In this document: in pieces, positions 39,366 through 51,000 of the stretch
How positions within the stretch are numbered: the stretch's first letter is position 1
How the letters are laid out: every line of letters begins with the position of its first letter
Notes under the pieces: model-generated
The model's input: only the letters and a program-made list of their open reading frames with translations
The model's database searches: none
Told to the model about the DNA's origin: nothing
Assembly (NCBI GenBank): GCA_965201045.1
Contig: OZ241746.1
Coordinates: 992,001 to 1,056,000, forward strand
Direction of reading: 5' to 3'
Length of the DNA: 64,000 nucleotides
DNA from: JAPORK01 sp026710285
GTDB taxonomy: Bacteria > Pseudomonadota > Gammaproteobacteria > Pseudomonadales > Endozoicomonadaceae
Made by a program: the position numbers and the translations under genes

Positions 39366-42300
39366 TTAATTCAGTCTGTTAAAAGAACATATTTTGCAGG
39401 CTAAAATTTTTCTTTTAGATGGAGAATCAACGTGTGAAAAAAGGAAGTATTCCATTGCATTAATCGAACCTTTTATTTCTACAAGTTCATTATTTATGAG
39501 TTGGTATGTTAAATATACAGTGGGCATTTTTACTATAGTCTGAACATGACCTGGTATAAAAACAATGGTTACTCTCCAGTTTATTAGAATATCTGTTAGC
39601 GAAACATTCGGACCGTTTGAAAAATCGTAATAATCACCTGGCAGCACATTTAAAATTATATCAAAAGCATTCAAATATTTATCAGGTACTGATTTTACCA
39701 TAGAATAAAGTGAATTCTGTCTTGTTTCGACAATTGATTTCATAAAAGCATACTTAGCATCCAAAAAATTTTGAATTAATCGCACAAGCAAACCGATCCT
39801 GGTCTTGTTTATTGAAGAAAATATACATGCTATATCACAAGCCATCAGACCATTATTTTCAGCATTAATTTTTGACCACAAAGTGAATAGTTCGTGACGG
39901 TAATTTATTTGCAAAAAGTTATTCTGAATGAGGTCTGGCACCTTTTTTTCCAAAAACTCTTTAATATCAAATTTGGAAATACATAGCCTTTCCCCTGTAG
40001 ATGTTGTCGTTGTTAACATTTGAAAATTAAGCTCTTCCAGAGTAATATCACTACGACTCATTAACATTTTTGACATTGATAATGGTATTCTTTTTGTAAA
40101 AAAAAGTCCTGCATCGATAGCTGCGGTTACGAACATTGCTGACATTTGCACAACACCTGTAACAGACCCTGCTATATTGAGCCCTTTATTAGCCGGTATT
40201 GCTGCTGCGGTAACAGGTATACTCCCTGCAATAGCTGTACCTGCCGTTACCGCAAGCCCCGGCAATACACCGCCAAAACTATAAGCAGAAACACCCAGGG
40301 TCGCAATAGTCAAACCTGCGTTAATAACTTCCCCGGCAATATTGATCCATTTCGCATGCAATGCACTTAATCCAAAAGAGCTTACATAACCAGCCCACCT
40401 GAGTGCAGTTCCAATCCATTGTGGTATATTACCTGTGGGATCACTGTTCATAACCGGATTATTACTACCGAAAGCATATCCTCCTCCTGCTGGATCTTCA
40501 CTAACAAAACAGCGTTGTTTTGGATTGTAGGTTCTGTGCCCGCTACCTAAAAATTGCCAGCCGGTTGCCGGATCTGTACGTTCACCATCAAAACCTGATA
40601 AGCTTTGCTTATATAAAGGAATTGTTTGTGCTCTCTGATGCCAGATCATACCATAAGGGCTGTATATATTAGTCTCTCGTAGCTTATAAATATTAGTATT
40701 TTTTTCTGATCTGGTTAATATACCAACCACATCTCCTTTATAATTACTTTCATTATATTGGTAAACAGATCCATCAATGGTTTTTGCAATACCCTGATAA
40801 CCAGTAATATGTTCAGTTTGTCCGGAATTACTAATTTTTTCATTAACTAAATGATCTCCACGGTATATTAGATAACTAATTCCCTTTATGCTTTTTTCTT
40901 TGGTTTCTTTTCCTGAACCATCATAAATGTAACTACTCTGTTGTCCGTCAAACTGAGTTACTTTAATAATTTGATTATAAGCATTGTAAACAATATGATT
41001 GCCTTCACTATCAGTTGTCATATTACCCATAATATCATAATAAAATTGTCTTATTATTTGTGAATGATGATTCCAGCAGGTACTTATTTGCTGTAAACGC
41101 AGAGGTGCAGTATTATCAGTATAACGGTAAGATGTCAGTTTGCTTAACGTTTGTGCTTGTGCGGTATTTTGTAGAATTTCTGCTACGCTGGCAAGACGAT
41201 TTAATGGGGTAAATCGGTAATTTTGCTGAATAATTATCGGTGCACTTTTTAGTTTTGAAGCTTTAAAAGCAGTATCTCTTGGACATAAAGCATTGTTATT
41301 TGTACCACTGCAAATCATCTTGACCAGATTATTTAGCGCATCATACTGATAATGATAAACAGCCTCATCGTCTTTTGTTCTGTATAATTGCATTGTAATG
41401 TTATCAAGTGAATCATAACTAAACAACCAGTAAGATAAAGGCTGGTTATTTAATGTATCAGTAATAATATCTGGATGACCCATGCCGTTATAATGAATTT
41501 TTCTGTGCATACCGCTACCATATTTTATTGCAACAGTACGAGAAAAATCATCATAAACCGGTACAGAAAGTGATATTGTTTTTCCACGATAAGATTGATA
41601 ACGTGTCTGCGCTGTTCTTCCTAATTTATCATAAATATTTTCTGTCTTGTTAGCTGCAATATCTGTCACATTCACAATACGACGATTTACATCATACTTC
41701 CATCTGAACTGATAATCAGGATAACCATTTTTACTCACATGATACTGCCTTCTTGGTAATCCGTCATCATCATAAGTAAAAGTAGTTTTCCCGGTAATAT
41801 CAGTTTGACTGGTTATAAGTTGTGTTACAGGATCATAACTTATTTGCAACTGAGGCTTTCCATCAAGTAAATTAGCAACAGGTCTTGCTGATTTATCATA
41901 TTTTATTGTAATTGTGTGTCCTGCTGGTGTTGTAACAGAGAGAGGTTTACCATCTTCAGTATAAGTGAATGTTGTTCGTTTTCCATCTTCTCCAGCTTGC
42001 CATAATAAATCTCCGGCAGCATTATATTCAGCAGATGACAACAGATAATTACCACCGAATACGGAGCGAGACCAGGACCGAATGATGTGCCCGTTGATAT
42101 CATATACATAATGTACAATGTCACCAACAGAATTAATGACGTCTGTCAGTTGACCAAAAGCATTATAATATTTTTTTACAACACGTCTGAGTGTATCTGT
42201 TGCTGCTATCAAACGACCAAAAGCATCATAACTCATTTTATTAATACGACCACCAGATAATGCTATCTCCTGATCCTGCATAATACACAACGTATGCAGT

Positions 42301-44900
42301 GAAGGCAGTGGCTTATCACTTGCTGGAAATACCCACTGTCTTATTGGTTTATATATTACATTGCTTTGTGTTACTGAAATAGCAGAGCGTTTTATGCGAG
42401 CACTTTGATGATAACTCATTACACAACGATCAGCATCATTATATAAAGTAACCATTGTTTCTCCACAAGGAAAATGCATGCGGATTACTCTGCCTGAATC
42501 ATCGTAATCTTCTGTTGTCTTCAGTGTATTTATCTTTCCTAATGAGTCAGTAATGTAAATAAGTCGGATTGCTGCACGCCCATATTTGTCATAGATGACT
42601 CTTCGTGTTAAAATCCATTTTCCCTGTATTGCCTTTCCTGTTGATGAAATAGCTTCTTTATAATTCATTAACTGTCTTCCTGATCCATCAAAAACAACTC
42701 TGCTCTGAACTTTATTGACAGTAGTAATAATTATCTGATTTAATGCAGGAGAGACAATATACTGATAATGTGCACTAACAATAAACGTCATTTTATTTAT
42801 ATAATCAGTTTGTACCAAACGATCCCATTGATCATAGTGATAGCGGACGATATTCCTGCCTGAGGGGTCAACACGTTGTAATATGTGATTGGTAAATAGA
42901 CTGGTTGTTACCACAGGAGAGAGCCTTCTTTTACCAGCTTCCAGTCTGACAGCACTATAAGTTGTTTTGCTATAGCCATCTGTACTTTTTGTATAATAGT
43001 AATCCGTCTCAACACGATTAAGCTTAGAAAGCCTCTGTTGGTTATCTTTTATAATCAGCTGCTTCAATAATCCATAAGTTAAAGGATTAGCTGTATTGTT
43101 ATAATAATGACGAGTGATTATTTTTTCCTGGTTGCCAGCTTGCTGCACCTGATGATCCAGCACAAGAATATAATCATTTCCACAACGATTGAATTGTTTT
43201 CGATAATAATTCCGGATAGTTACCGGTAATAATCCGGAAGTAGTGACTGTTGTAACATGTGCAGGATATAAAGTAACTGATTCTGTTAAATTACTAAAAA
43301 ACCAGTCATGAGGTTGTGGTGGACAGGCAGTGTCACCACTGACTGGACAGTAAATAGTTTGTGTTGAACGACCAAATGTATCTGTATTTAAAGTTATTCT
43401 GCCCTGCTGATCATACTGGCTGGTTTCAGTCGTTACCGCAGGTGCGTCTGTACTGCTTCCCCACAATTTGGTAATTACTTTTAATGGCTGACTGTAAGTT
43501 ATTGGTAAATTAGCAAAAGAAAAATGGGCACAACCGTTGATCCGGTCAGCACGGCAGAAAAAACTTTGTACTTCAGATAGTTTATTACCCGTATGATCAC
43601 TGATCTTTTGCTCATCAATCAACAGATGATATTTATTATAAATACGTAATTCACGGATAATACCGTTGTCTTCTATAGTGCTGTAAGTGTAACTAACCGG
43701 TGCTTCAAAAAGTCTGTCTAGGGATGTGTTGTTTGCTATTTGCAGCCCGGAGTTAAAACCAAGATAGTCGTGGTCATTACTGTTAGAACTGGCATACTGA
43801 TAGCGGGTCGTCATAGCAGGTTGCTCTGAACCCGGATTGACTATTTCCTTTACAACGACACAAACAGCAAAATTCGTTTTACCATCCGGATTTATTTTCA
43901 TCTCATCTGTACAATTGTAGACGTATGTTTTTTTTAAACCAGTCGGATAGGTAATCTTAGTGATTAGATTGTTTGTATAACTGAAATGAATTGCATAACC
44001 GGAATTGCTTTGCTGTAACGGAAGAAAAATATTATATAATGTTCCCTCATATGTATTGATAACTACCGAAACCGATTGTCCTTCGCTACCTTTACTAATA
44101 ACAGTTAAGGCACTTCTTTTCCAGTTAATTACAATACTATGTCCTTCATCATCAACGACAGAATGTAAAAGATGACTGTCAGGATAATATAAAAAATGTA
44201 CCTTCCATCCATCTTGTTGTTCAAATGCTGTTTCATAGCCATCGTGATTTAATATTTCTCTTAATCCATTGGCATAAGTAATGATAAAACAACTGTTTCT
44301 TATATTAATTTGGATGTCTCTTATCTTGTGATATAAAGGAAACCACTGACTATTATTATTTTTTTTTAAATAAAAATTTTGTCCTGAAGAAGTAGTTAGT
44401 TGATGTGTTATCAGGTTGAAATGAGTAAGATTCCATCTCCAACCCTGCCCTAATTTATCTATATCAGCATATGCGTTACTACTGTAATTTATCTCCAGAT
44501 CAATGTTTGGACCATGCCCTGAATTACTTAGAAGACTACCTGCTCTAATATGAGCATTCAATATACCCGTGCGCGGATCAATCTGTGTTCCCCATATTTT
44601 TTTAAAGTTAAAAGCGTTAGACCAGAGTGAACTTCCATCTGAACCTACTCTGGTAATATTTTTTGACTGCTTTGTTTTTTTGTCATTTGAAGAAAAATCG
44701 TTAAAAGAATTCTTTTTTTGTAATTGTACTTTTTTATATCGATACCAAAAACTTTTATTTTTGATTTGATCAAAAAAAGTAATAACAGACGAAGATAAGT
44801 TTAATGATTTAAATAAAAACAACAATATGAGCAGTGAGAATAAAAGATAAAAATTTCTTTTCTTTGTTGCAGCATCAGAAAATATGAGCTGCCTTTTCAT
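39366..44900 (-). CDS. Rhs unit H: exported giant YD-repeat protein with Cys/His tail
   Basis: The frame is open to 44948, but the ATG at 44898..44900 (M-K-R-Q-L-I-F-S-D) is the better start: it aligns with the family N-terminus and has AGGAA about 12 bases upstream. This gives 1,844 residues ending in TAA. A Lys/Arg-rich start precedes a hydrophobic helix at about 17-34. One notable core variant is L-G-S-G-H-R-T-Y-N-P-K-Q-R-C-F. Cys1688 lies in M-A-C-D-I-A-C and His1785 in P-G-H-V-Q. The tail is closest to G. The gap to I is short, about 170 bp from this start. Confidence 0.92.
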   Translation of the reverse strand: MKRQLIFSDAATKKRNFYLLFSLLILLFLFKSLNLSSSVITFFDQIKNKSFWYRYKKVQLQKKNSFNDFSSNDKKTKQSKNITRVGSDGSSLWSNAFNFKKIWGTQIDPRTGILNAHIRAGSLLSNSGHGPNIDLEINYSSNAYADIDKLGQGWRWNLTHFNLITHQLTTSSGQNFYLKKNNNSQWFPLYHKIRDIQINIRNSCFIITYANGLREILNHDGYETAFEQQDGWKVHFLYYPDSHLLHSVVDDEGHSIVINWKRSALTVISKGSEGQSVSVVINTYEGTLYNIFLPLQQSNSGYAIHFSYTNNLITKITYPTGLKKTYVYNCTDEMKINPDGKTNFAVCVVVKEIVNPGSEQPAMTTRYQYASSNSNDHDYLGFNSGLQIANNTSLDRLFEAPVSYTYSTIEDNGIIRELRIYNKYHLLIDEQKISDHTGNKLSEVQSFFCRADRINGCAHFSFANLPITYSQPLKVITKLWGSSTDAPAVTTETSQYDQQGRITLNTDTFGRSTQTIYCPVSGDTACPPQPHDWFFSNLTESVTLYPAHVTTVTTSGLLPVTIRNYYRKQFNRCGNDYILVLDHQVQQAGNQEKIITRHYYNNTANPLTYGLLKQLIIKDNQQRLSKLNRVETDYYYTKSTDGYSKTTYSAVRLEAGKRRLSPVVTTSLFTNHILQRVDPSGRNIVRYHYDQWDRLVQTDYINKMTFIVSAHYQYIVSPALNQIIITTVNKVQSRVVFDGSGRQLMNYKEAISSTGKAIQGKWILTRRVIYDKYGRAAIRLIYITDSLGKINTLKTTEDYDDSGRVIRMHFPCGETMVTLYNDADRCVMSYHQSARIKRSAISVTQSNVIYKPIRQWVFPASDKPLPSLHTLCIMQDQEIALSGGRINKMSYDAFGRLIAATDTLRRVVKKYYNAFGQLTDVINSVGDIVHYVYDINGHIIRSWSRSVFGGNYLLSSAEYNAAGDLLWQAGEDGKRTTFTYTEDGKPLSVTTPAGHTITIKYDKSARPVANLLDGKPQLQISYDPVTQLITSQTDITGKTTFTYDDDGLPRRQYHVSKNGYPDYQFRWKYDVNRRIVNVTDIAANKTENIYDKLGRTAQTRYQSYRGKTISLSVPVYDDFSRTVAIKYGSGMHRKIHYNGMGHPDIITDTLNNQPLSYWLFSYDSLDNITMQLYRTKDDEAVYHYQYDALNNLVKMICSGTNNNALCPRDTAFKASKLKSAPIIIQQNYRFTPLNRLASVAEILQNTAQAQTLSKLTSYRYTDNTAPLRLQQISTCWNHHSQIIRQFYYDIMGNMTTDSEGNHIVYNAYNQIIKVTQFDGQQSSYIYDGSGKETKEKSIKGISYLIYRGDHLVNEKISNSGQTEHITGYQGIAKTIDGSVYQYNESNYKGDVVGILTRSEKNTNIYKLRETNIYSPYGMIWHQRAQTIPLYKQSLSGFDGERTDPATGWQFLGSGHRTYNPKQRCFVSEDPAGGGYAFGSNNPVMNSDPTGNIPQWIGTALRWAGYVSSFGLSALHAKWINIAGEVINAGLTIATLGVSAYSFGGVLPGLAVTAGTAIAGSIPVTAAAIPANKGLNIAGSVTGVVQMSAMFVTAAIDAGLFFTKRIPLSMSKMLMSRSDITLEELNFQMLTTTTSTGERLCISKFDIKEFLEKKVPDLIQNNFLQINYRHELFTLWSKINAENNGLMACDIACIFSSINKTRIGLLVRLIQNFLDAKYAFMKSIVETRQNSLYSMVKSVPDKYLNAFDIILNVLPGDYYDFSNGPNVSLTDILINWRVTIVFIPGHVQTIVKMPTVYLTYQLINNELVEIKGSINAMEYFLFSHVDSPSKRKILACKICSFNRLN

Positions 44901-45071
44901 TAATTGAAAAATTTCCTGTATTTTTATATCGTCTGACAAGTACGGCATATTGAGTATGTTTTATAAAAAGAGTGATGAATTATTTTTTGTATATCAAAAG
45001 TAAAATATTTTTATTGCACAGTGATTTAATCCAGATACCAGAATAAAAATTTTATGCTCCTTGTATAGCGT

Positions 45072-47826
45072 CTATCTTATGAAAATATCTCTGTCCGTAT
45101 TTGTTAATTTTTTACAAGCTATAATTTTTCTTTTAGAGGGAGAATCAATATTGGTAAAAAGTGATTCTTCAATCATCTCAAGTTTACCTACTATTATTGT
45201 TATATTTCTGTTTGTAAACTCATATGTAATCCATGAATTTTGTAATCTTATTACAACCTGAACATGAGCGGGTACAAAAATAATACCTCTCTCTGTATGT
45301 TTCAATATATTTTCCAGTGAAATGTCTGAATTATCCTCATAAGCAAGATATTCACCGGGTATTTTATCTAAAATCATACTTAGAGCATATATATTTGTCA
45401 GGTATAGCTTTTACCATATTATTCATTAAACCCTGCTTTATTTCAGCTATTGATTTCATAAAAGCATATTTAACATCCAGAAAAGCCTGTAAAATATCTA
45501 TATGCAGATAGATCCTATTTATGTGAACAGCAACCAACATGCATACTGTATCACAAGCTATCAAATCATTTTCTGCAGAACGGAGACTTCTCCACAAATT
45601 GCATATTTTATAAAAATAATCCAGGAAAAAGAAATCACCATCAGTATTCAGAAATATTCCTTGGTCTTTTAACATCTCTCTAATATTATATCTGTAAACC
45701 GACAATACTTTTCCTGTAGGTGCTCTCATTTTAAACATGCGGAAATTAAGATCTTCCAGTGCAATATCCCCACGACCTGTGAGCATTTTTGCCATTGATG
45801 ATGGTACTTTCTTTGTAAAAAAGAGTCCGGCATCAATAGCTGAGATTGCCACCATTGCCGCCATTTGTGCAACACCTAAGCAGCCCCTGCTATTTTGAGT
45901 CCTTTATTAGTCGTTATTGCTGCAGCGGCAACAGGCATACTGCCCGCAAGAGCTGCTCCTGCTGTTACTACGAGTCCCGACAATGCACCATAACTACAGG
46001 CAGAAGCACCTAAAGTAGCAATTGTTAAACCTGTATTAATAACTTCTCCTACAATATTAGTCCATCTTGCATGTAACGCACTTAATCCAAAAGAGCTTAT
46101 ATAACCTGCCCATTTAAATGCAGTGCTAACCCATTGTGGTATATCTCCTGTAGGATCGCTGTTCATAACTGGATTATTACTGCCAAAAGCATATCCTCCT
46201 CCAGCCGGATCTTCATTAACAAAACAGCGCTGTTTTGGATTGTAGGTTTTGTGACCTCCACCTAAAAATTGCCAGCCGGTTGCCGGATCTGTACGCTCAC
46301 CATCAAATCCTAATAAACTGCGTTGATATAAAGATACATCCTGTGTTTTTTGATGCCACACCATACCATAAGGACTATAGATATTAGTCTTTTGAAGTTT
46401 ATAAATATTACTTTTTTGTTCTGATTTTATTAATATATTAACGACATCTACTTTGTAATTACTCTCATTGTACTGGTAAAGCGCCCCATCAATTGTTTTG
46501 GCTATCTCCTGATAACCAGTAATATGCTCAGTTTGTCCGGGATTACTAATTTTTTCATTAGCTAAATGATTTCCACGATATATGAGATAATTAATTCCCT
46601 GTGTACTTTTTTCCATGGACTCTCTTCCTAAACCATCATAAGTATAACTGATTTGCTGTCCATCAAACTGAGTTACTTTAATTATTTGATTATAAGCATT
46701 GTAAACAATATCGTTGCCTTCACCGTCTTTTGTCATATTACCCACTATATCATAGTAAAGCTTTTGGGTTAGCTGCGGGCGATTATTCCAGCTGGTGCTT
46801 ATTTTCTGCAAACGAAGGGGAGCTGTATTCTCAGTATATTGATACAGAGAGCCTTTGTTGACCAGCTTCCAACCTGACAGCACTATGTGTTGTTTTGCTA
46901 TAGCCATTTGCACTTTTTGTATAATAATAATCCGTTTCAACACAGTTGATCTTAGAGGGTCCCTGCTGGTTATCTGTTAGAATAAGCCGTTTTAATAACC
47001 CATAAGTTAAAAGATTCGCTGTGCCATGGCAGTAACTGTGAGTAGTGATCTTTTCCTGGCTGCCAGCTTGCTGTACCTGATGATTCAACACTAGAATATA
47101 ACCATTTCCTCTATGATTAAATTATTTTCGATAATAATCTGGTGGTCGTTATTGTTGTTGTATGTGCCGGATATAAGGTAACTAATTCTGTTAAGTTACT
47201 AAAAAACCAGTCACGAGGCTGTGAAGGACAGGCAGTGTCTCCTCTTAAAGGACAGTAACAGTAATAATAAAAAAGTCTTTTTTTACATCAATATGGATAT
47301 CTTTAAGTTTATGATATAAAGGAAACCACTGCCCATTGCTACTTTTGTGCAGATAAAAATTTTGTCCTGTTGACGTGGTTAACTGATGTGTGATCGGATT
47401 AAAATGAGTAAGATTCCAGTTCCAGTCCTGCCTCAGATTATCTACATCAGCATGTGCATTGCTAATGTAATTTACCTCAAGGTCAATATTTGGACCATGT
47501 CCTAAATTACTGAGCAGACTACCTGCTTTAATATGAGCACTTAATATACCTGTGCGCGGATCAATTTGTGTTCCCCATATTTTTTTAAAGTTAAAAGCAT
47601 TGGACCATGGTGTATTTCCATCTGTGTCTGCTTTAATGCTATTTCCTAACTGCTTTATTTTTTTATTGGTTGAAGAGAGACCATGAAAAATATTCTTCCC
47701 TTGTAATTGTATTTTTTTATATTGATACAGGTAGTTTTTATTTTCAAGCAGAAAAGAGTTAGTGATAATAAATGAAAACAGATTTAATTGTTCAGATAAA
47801 AACAATAATGTAAAGAATAAGAACAT
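45072..47826 (-). pseudogene. Rhs unit I: wreck with three deletions and frameshifts
   Basis: The unit survives as fragments in several frames. 47245..47826 carries the N-terminal export segment and shell motif. It then jumps about 930 bp to a remnant near 47240. A 23-24 bp deletion and a CAA-to-TAA change lie near 47120..47145. 46850..47091 encodes H-Q-V-Q-Q-A-G to R-L-S. A deletion of about 1.8 kb at about 46845 joins this to the Y-Q-Y-T-E-N-T-A-P-L region. Single-base deletions at about 45879 and 45390 break the rest. The three deletions account for the size difference from J. The N-terminal half is almost identical to J; the tail end (D-R-D-I-F-I-R) is of the B/D type. The His motif has P-A-H-V-Q instead of P-G-H. 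Confidence 0.93.
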
Positions 47827-48050
47827 AAATGAAAATACACTTTTTGTGTAATACTAAATTTTAAAAATATAAGACAAAGTAAACATTATAATTCCAAATA
47901 ACACTGCTTCTGATAACATTACCTCTAAATATAGTTAGAATATTTATTTTTACATCAAAAACAATATGTTGTTATTAATTTATAATATAATCCAGATATC
48001 ACGACAAAAATTTCATATCCTTTATGTCATGCCTGATTTGTTCTGTTGAT

Positions 48051-51000
48051 TCATTGCACATCCTCAAAATTATACTCTGCATTCTCTAGTATTTTGCTGG
48101 CCAAAATTATTCTTTTAGACGAAGAATGAATATGTGAAAAAAGTGAATTCTCAATTACACTGAGTGAGCTTGCCTTTGCTCCCAAATCACCATATCTACA
48201 TTCAAAGGTTAACCATAAAAACGGCATCCTTCTGACTACAACCTGAGCATGACCCGGTATAAAAATAATACCCGCTTCCATAGGTTTCAGTATTTCCTCC
48301 AGCGTAATATACGGATTATCTGCATAATTGTGATATTCACCCGGCATTTCACGCAAAATTAAATCAAAAGCATTTAAATATTTATCAGGTACAGTTTTTA
48401 CCATATGGTTTAATGAACACAACGCTGCTTCAGCATTTGATTTCATAAAAGCATATTTAACATCCAAAAAATGTTGAAAAGTTCTTAAAGGTAGCTTGAA
48501 TTTAGTCATTTGTAGTGCACAAAGCAGGCATGCTGTATCACAAGCTATCAGATCATTATTTTCAGCACTGAGTTTTGACCACAGATTGATTAGATCAAAA
48601 AAAGGTCCTACGAAAATCCAGTTATCATTAAAACAACAGTTTGATGCTTTTTCAATTAAAAACTGTTTAATATCAATCCTGGAAATGCATAACATTCTCC
48701 CTGTAGATGTTTTTGTTTTGAACATTAGGAAATTAAGGTCTTCAGGCTCTATATCTTTACGACTCCTAAGCATTTTTACCATTGATGGCGGTATTTTTTC
48801 TGTAAAAAAAAGTCCAGCATCAATGGCTGCGGTTACAATCATTGCTGCCATTTGTGTCATACCTATAACCGAGCCTGCTACATTGAGACCTTTATTTGCA
48901 GGCTTTGATGCTGCAATAACAGGAACACTGCTTGCAACAGCTGTGCCCGCTGTTACTGCTAATCCTGGTAATATACCACCATAACTATAAGCAGAAGCGC
49001 CTAAGGTGGCAATAACCAAACCCGTATTAATGACCTGACTCGCTATGTTCGCCCATTTTGCATGCAGCGCACTCAGTCCAAAAGAACTCACATAGCCTGC
49101 CCATTTAAATGCAGTACCTATCCATTGTGGTGCATTCCCTGTAGGATCACTCTTCATAACCGGATTATTACTGCCAAAAGCATACCCTCCTCCTACCGGA
49201 TCTTCACTAACAAAATAACGTTGCTTTGGATTATAGGTTCTGTTTCCAGCACCTAAAAATTGCCAGCCAGTAGCAGGATCTGTACGTTCACCATCAAAAC
49301 CTGATAAACTACGCTGATACAAGGGAACAGTCTGTACTTTTTGATGCCATACCATACCATAAGGACTATAAATATTAGTCTTTTGAAGCTTATAAGTGTG
49401 CTTGTTTTGTTCTGACTTAGTCAATATACCAACGACATCTCCTTTGTAATTATTTTCATTATATTGATAAACAATCCCATCTATTGTTTTTGCAATACCC
49501 TGATAACCAATAATGTGCTTAGTTTGTCCGGGACTGCTAACTTTTTCATTAACCAAATCGTTGCCACGATAGATGAGATAAATGGTTCCCTGCGTACTTT
49601 TTTCTATGGTTTCTCTTCCTAATCCATCATAAGTATAATTACTCTGTTGCCCATTAAGCTGAGACACTTTAATGATTTGATTATAAGCATTGTAAACAAT
49701 ATGGTTTCCTTCATCATCGGTTGTCATATTACCCATAACATCATAGTGAAACTGCTGAGTTGTCTGTGGATGGTGATTCCAGCTGGTACTAATTTGCTGT
49801 AAACGCAGAGGAACTGTATTATCGGTATACTGGTAGGTTGTCAGTTTGCTCAGCATCTGTGGTTGTAATGCATTTTGTAAAGTTTCCTCTACGTTAGCAA
49901 GCCGATTTAATGGAGTGAAGCGGTAATTTTGCCGAACAATTATTGGTGCACTATTCAATCCTGAAGCTTTAAAAGCAGTATCTCTGGGACATAAAGTATT
50001 TTTATTTGTACCACTGCATGACATGGCTACCAGATTATTAAGTGCATCATACTGATAGTGATAAACAGCCTGATTCTCTTTTGTTTTATACAGTTTCATT
50101 GTAATATTATTAAGCGGATCATAGTTAAAAGACCAGTAAGATAAAGGCTGGTCCTTTAATGTATCGGTAATAATATCAGAATGACCCATGTTGTCATAAT
50201 GAATCTTTCTATACATACCACTGCCATATTTTATTGCAACAATACGGGAAAAATCATCATAAACTGGTACAGAAAGTGATATTGTCTTTCCATGATAAGA
50301 TTGATAACGTGTTTGCGCTGTTCTTCCTAATTTATCATAAATATTTTCTGTCTTATTAGCTGTAATATCTATCACACTCACAATACGACGGTTTACATCA
50401 TACTGCCATCTGAACTGATAATCAGGATAACCGTTTTTACTCACATGACACTGCTTCCGTGGCAATCCATCATCATCATAGGTAAAAGTAGTCTTCCCGG
50501 TAATATCAGTTTGACTGGTTATCAGTTGTGTTACAGGATCATAACTTATTTGTAACTGAAATTTTCCATCCAGTAAACTAGCAATAGGTCTTCCGAATTT
50601 GTCGTATTTTACTGAAGTTGTGTGTCCTGCTGGTGTTGTTGAAGAAAGAGGCTTTCCATCTTCAGTATAAGTAAATGTTGTTCGTTTTCCATCTTCTCCA
50701 GTTTGCCACAATAAGTCTCCGGCAGCATTATATTCAGCCGATGACAACAGATAATTACCACCAGAGACAGGAAGAGCCCAAGACTGCACAATATGTCCGG
50801 TTAAATCATATACATAGTGTATACTGTCTCCGATAGGATCAATGACATTTGTCAGTTGTCCAAAGTCATTATAATGCTTTTTTACAATATGTTTAAGGTT
50901 ATCTATTGCTGTTATCAACCGACCGAAAGAGTCATAACTCATTTTAGCAATACGACCACCGGATAATACTATCTGCTGATCCTGCATAATACACAATGTA

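Noticed and set aside
48496..48984. A 162-codon + strand open frame, repeated in K and partly in L
   Set aside because: It is antisense to the Ala/Gly-rich hydrophobic region and tail; low stop density there is due to composition. Considered as an immunity gene but it has no start context and is absent or short in other units.
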